A DNA stretch of 14,044 nucleotides from Archaeoglobales archaeon (lineage in GTDB: Archaea > Halobacteriota > Archaeoglobi > Archaeoglobales > Archaeoglobaceae), in contig QMZF01000003.1 of the NCBI GenBank assembly GCA_003663055.1, positions 1 to 14,044 of the forward strand. Direction: 5' to 3'. Below the pieces are notes generated by a model, which did not search any database, was not told where the DNA came from, and saw only the letters and a list, made by a program, of their open reading frames with translations. Each line of letters starts with the position of its first letter. Position 1 is the first letter of the stretch. This document shows, piece after piece, positions 13,662-14,044 of the stretch. The position numbers and the translations under genes were made by a program.

Positions 13662-14044
13662 AGAGGCAAGCTGCTCTTTTTTTGATTTCCCTTGCGCTAT
13701 GCGCATTTTCAATCCATGAACTCTCGAGGTGGGCAGTGGTGATAATCTTCGCCTCTTTAACGTATGGCGCCCTCAGCCCATTAATTTCTGCAAGGAGGCT
13801 CTATTTTCTTTCTGCTGCTTCTGTCCACACAGCACTTCTTGCCGTTGTGCTTGCAATTCCCTTGGCAAAGCTAACAGGCCTGAATGAATACGGATTTGCC
13901 GTAGCTATAGGTTTAGCACTAACGTACTGTGTTGGTTATGCAATATATAAAGGAATGAATTCCGATGTTGCCACTGCCGTTTTCGTGTCTTTAACAGCTT
14001 CCCTAAGCGTCTTGGCAATGTACTTCGTTTTGACGAAGTTTTCC
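13658..14044 (+). CDS. Metal-ion ABC transporter permease, N-terminal part
   Basis: The first 129 codons of a hydrophobic protein that continues past the window edge. It begins MKRQAALFLISLALCAFSI, and four hydrophobic segments are visible, with positive residues on the short loop SARRLYF. The block TYGALSPLISARRLYFLSAASVHTALL matches the early part of ABC-3 (ZnuB-type) metal permeases, where the second helix contains a conserved region presenting the substrate path. ATG 13658 overlaps the stop of the binding-protein gene (ATGA), so the two are coupled. Together with the divergent ATPase it completes a metal importer. Subfamily and metal cannot be settled from this fragment. Confidence 0.8.
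   Translation, partial: MKRQAALFLISLALCAFSIHELSRWAVVIIFASLTYGALSPLISARRLYFLSAASVHTALLAVVLAIPLAKLTGLNEYGFAVAIGLALTYCVGYAIYKGMNSDVATAVFVSLTASLSVLAMYFVLTKFS

Overview
The window reads as the chromosome of a hyperthermophilic, sulfate- or iron-reducing euryarchaeon, most likely of the order Archaeoglobales (Archaeoglobus, Ferroglobus or Geoglobus). The evidence is archaeal information-processing genes (ribosomal protein L21e, RNA polymerase subunit F, the archaeal tRNA enzymes Pus10 and TrmY), a formylmethanofuran dehydrogenase operon, short tightly packed operons, and TATA boxes about 26 bases upstream of start codons that imply leaderless mRNAs. Assignment to the order is inference from gene content and style, not from a search.

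Layout. (1) 1-1500, minus strand: pus10, then L21e (rpl21e), then the first 27 codons of rpoF. (2) 1656-2672, plus: an orphan soluble PAS histidine kinase. (3) 2629-4453, minus: two tandem, mutually similar membrane proteins of unknown function, with the second translationally coupled to trmY. Pus10 makes pseudouridine 54 in tRNA and TrmY methylates it to m1-pseudouridine, so both enzymes of one tRNA modification lie within about 3 kb. (4) 4528-5137, minus: a two-CBS-domain protein followed by a small RING-like zinc protein. (5) 5383-6249, plus: a UPF0282 metallo-beta-lactamase-fold protein. (6) 6289-10360, plus: fwdDBAC, four subunits of the tungsten/molybdenum formylmethanofuran dehydrogenase, tightly coupled and ended by a palindrome plus T-tract. 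(7) 10380-11880: an AT-richer accessory-looking patch with a PIN-domain nuclease (plus) convergent with a YwgA/Panacea-like protein (minus), then a 341-base gap holding a G+C-rich tract followed by a T-rich terminator. This tract is either the tail of a dead gene or an unannotated RNA. (8) 11885-14044: a metal-ion ABC transporter with the ATPase on the minus strand and the substrate-binding protein plus permease (cut by the window end) on the plus strand.

The most striking regulatory structure is the transporter's divergent promoter. Two back-to-back TATA boxes are flanked by two copies of the same 12-base operator-like sequence, one lying between each TATA box and its start codon, which would let one repressor close both promoters at once. 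I did not find a clear new multi-gene system. The best candidates for something undescribed are the paralogous membrane pair linked to trmY, the convergent PIN/YwgA-like pair, and the G+C-rich tract at about 11690-11812.
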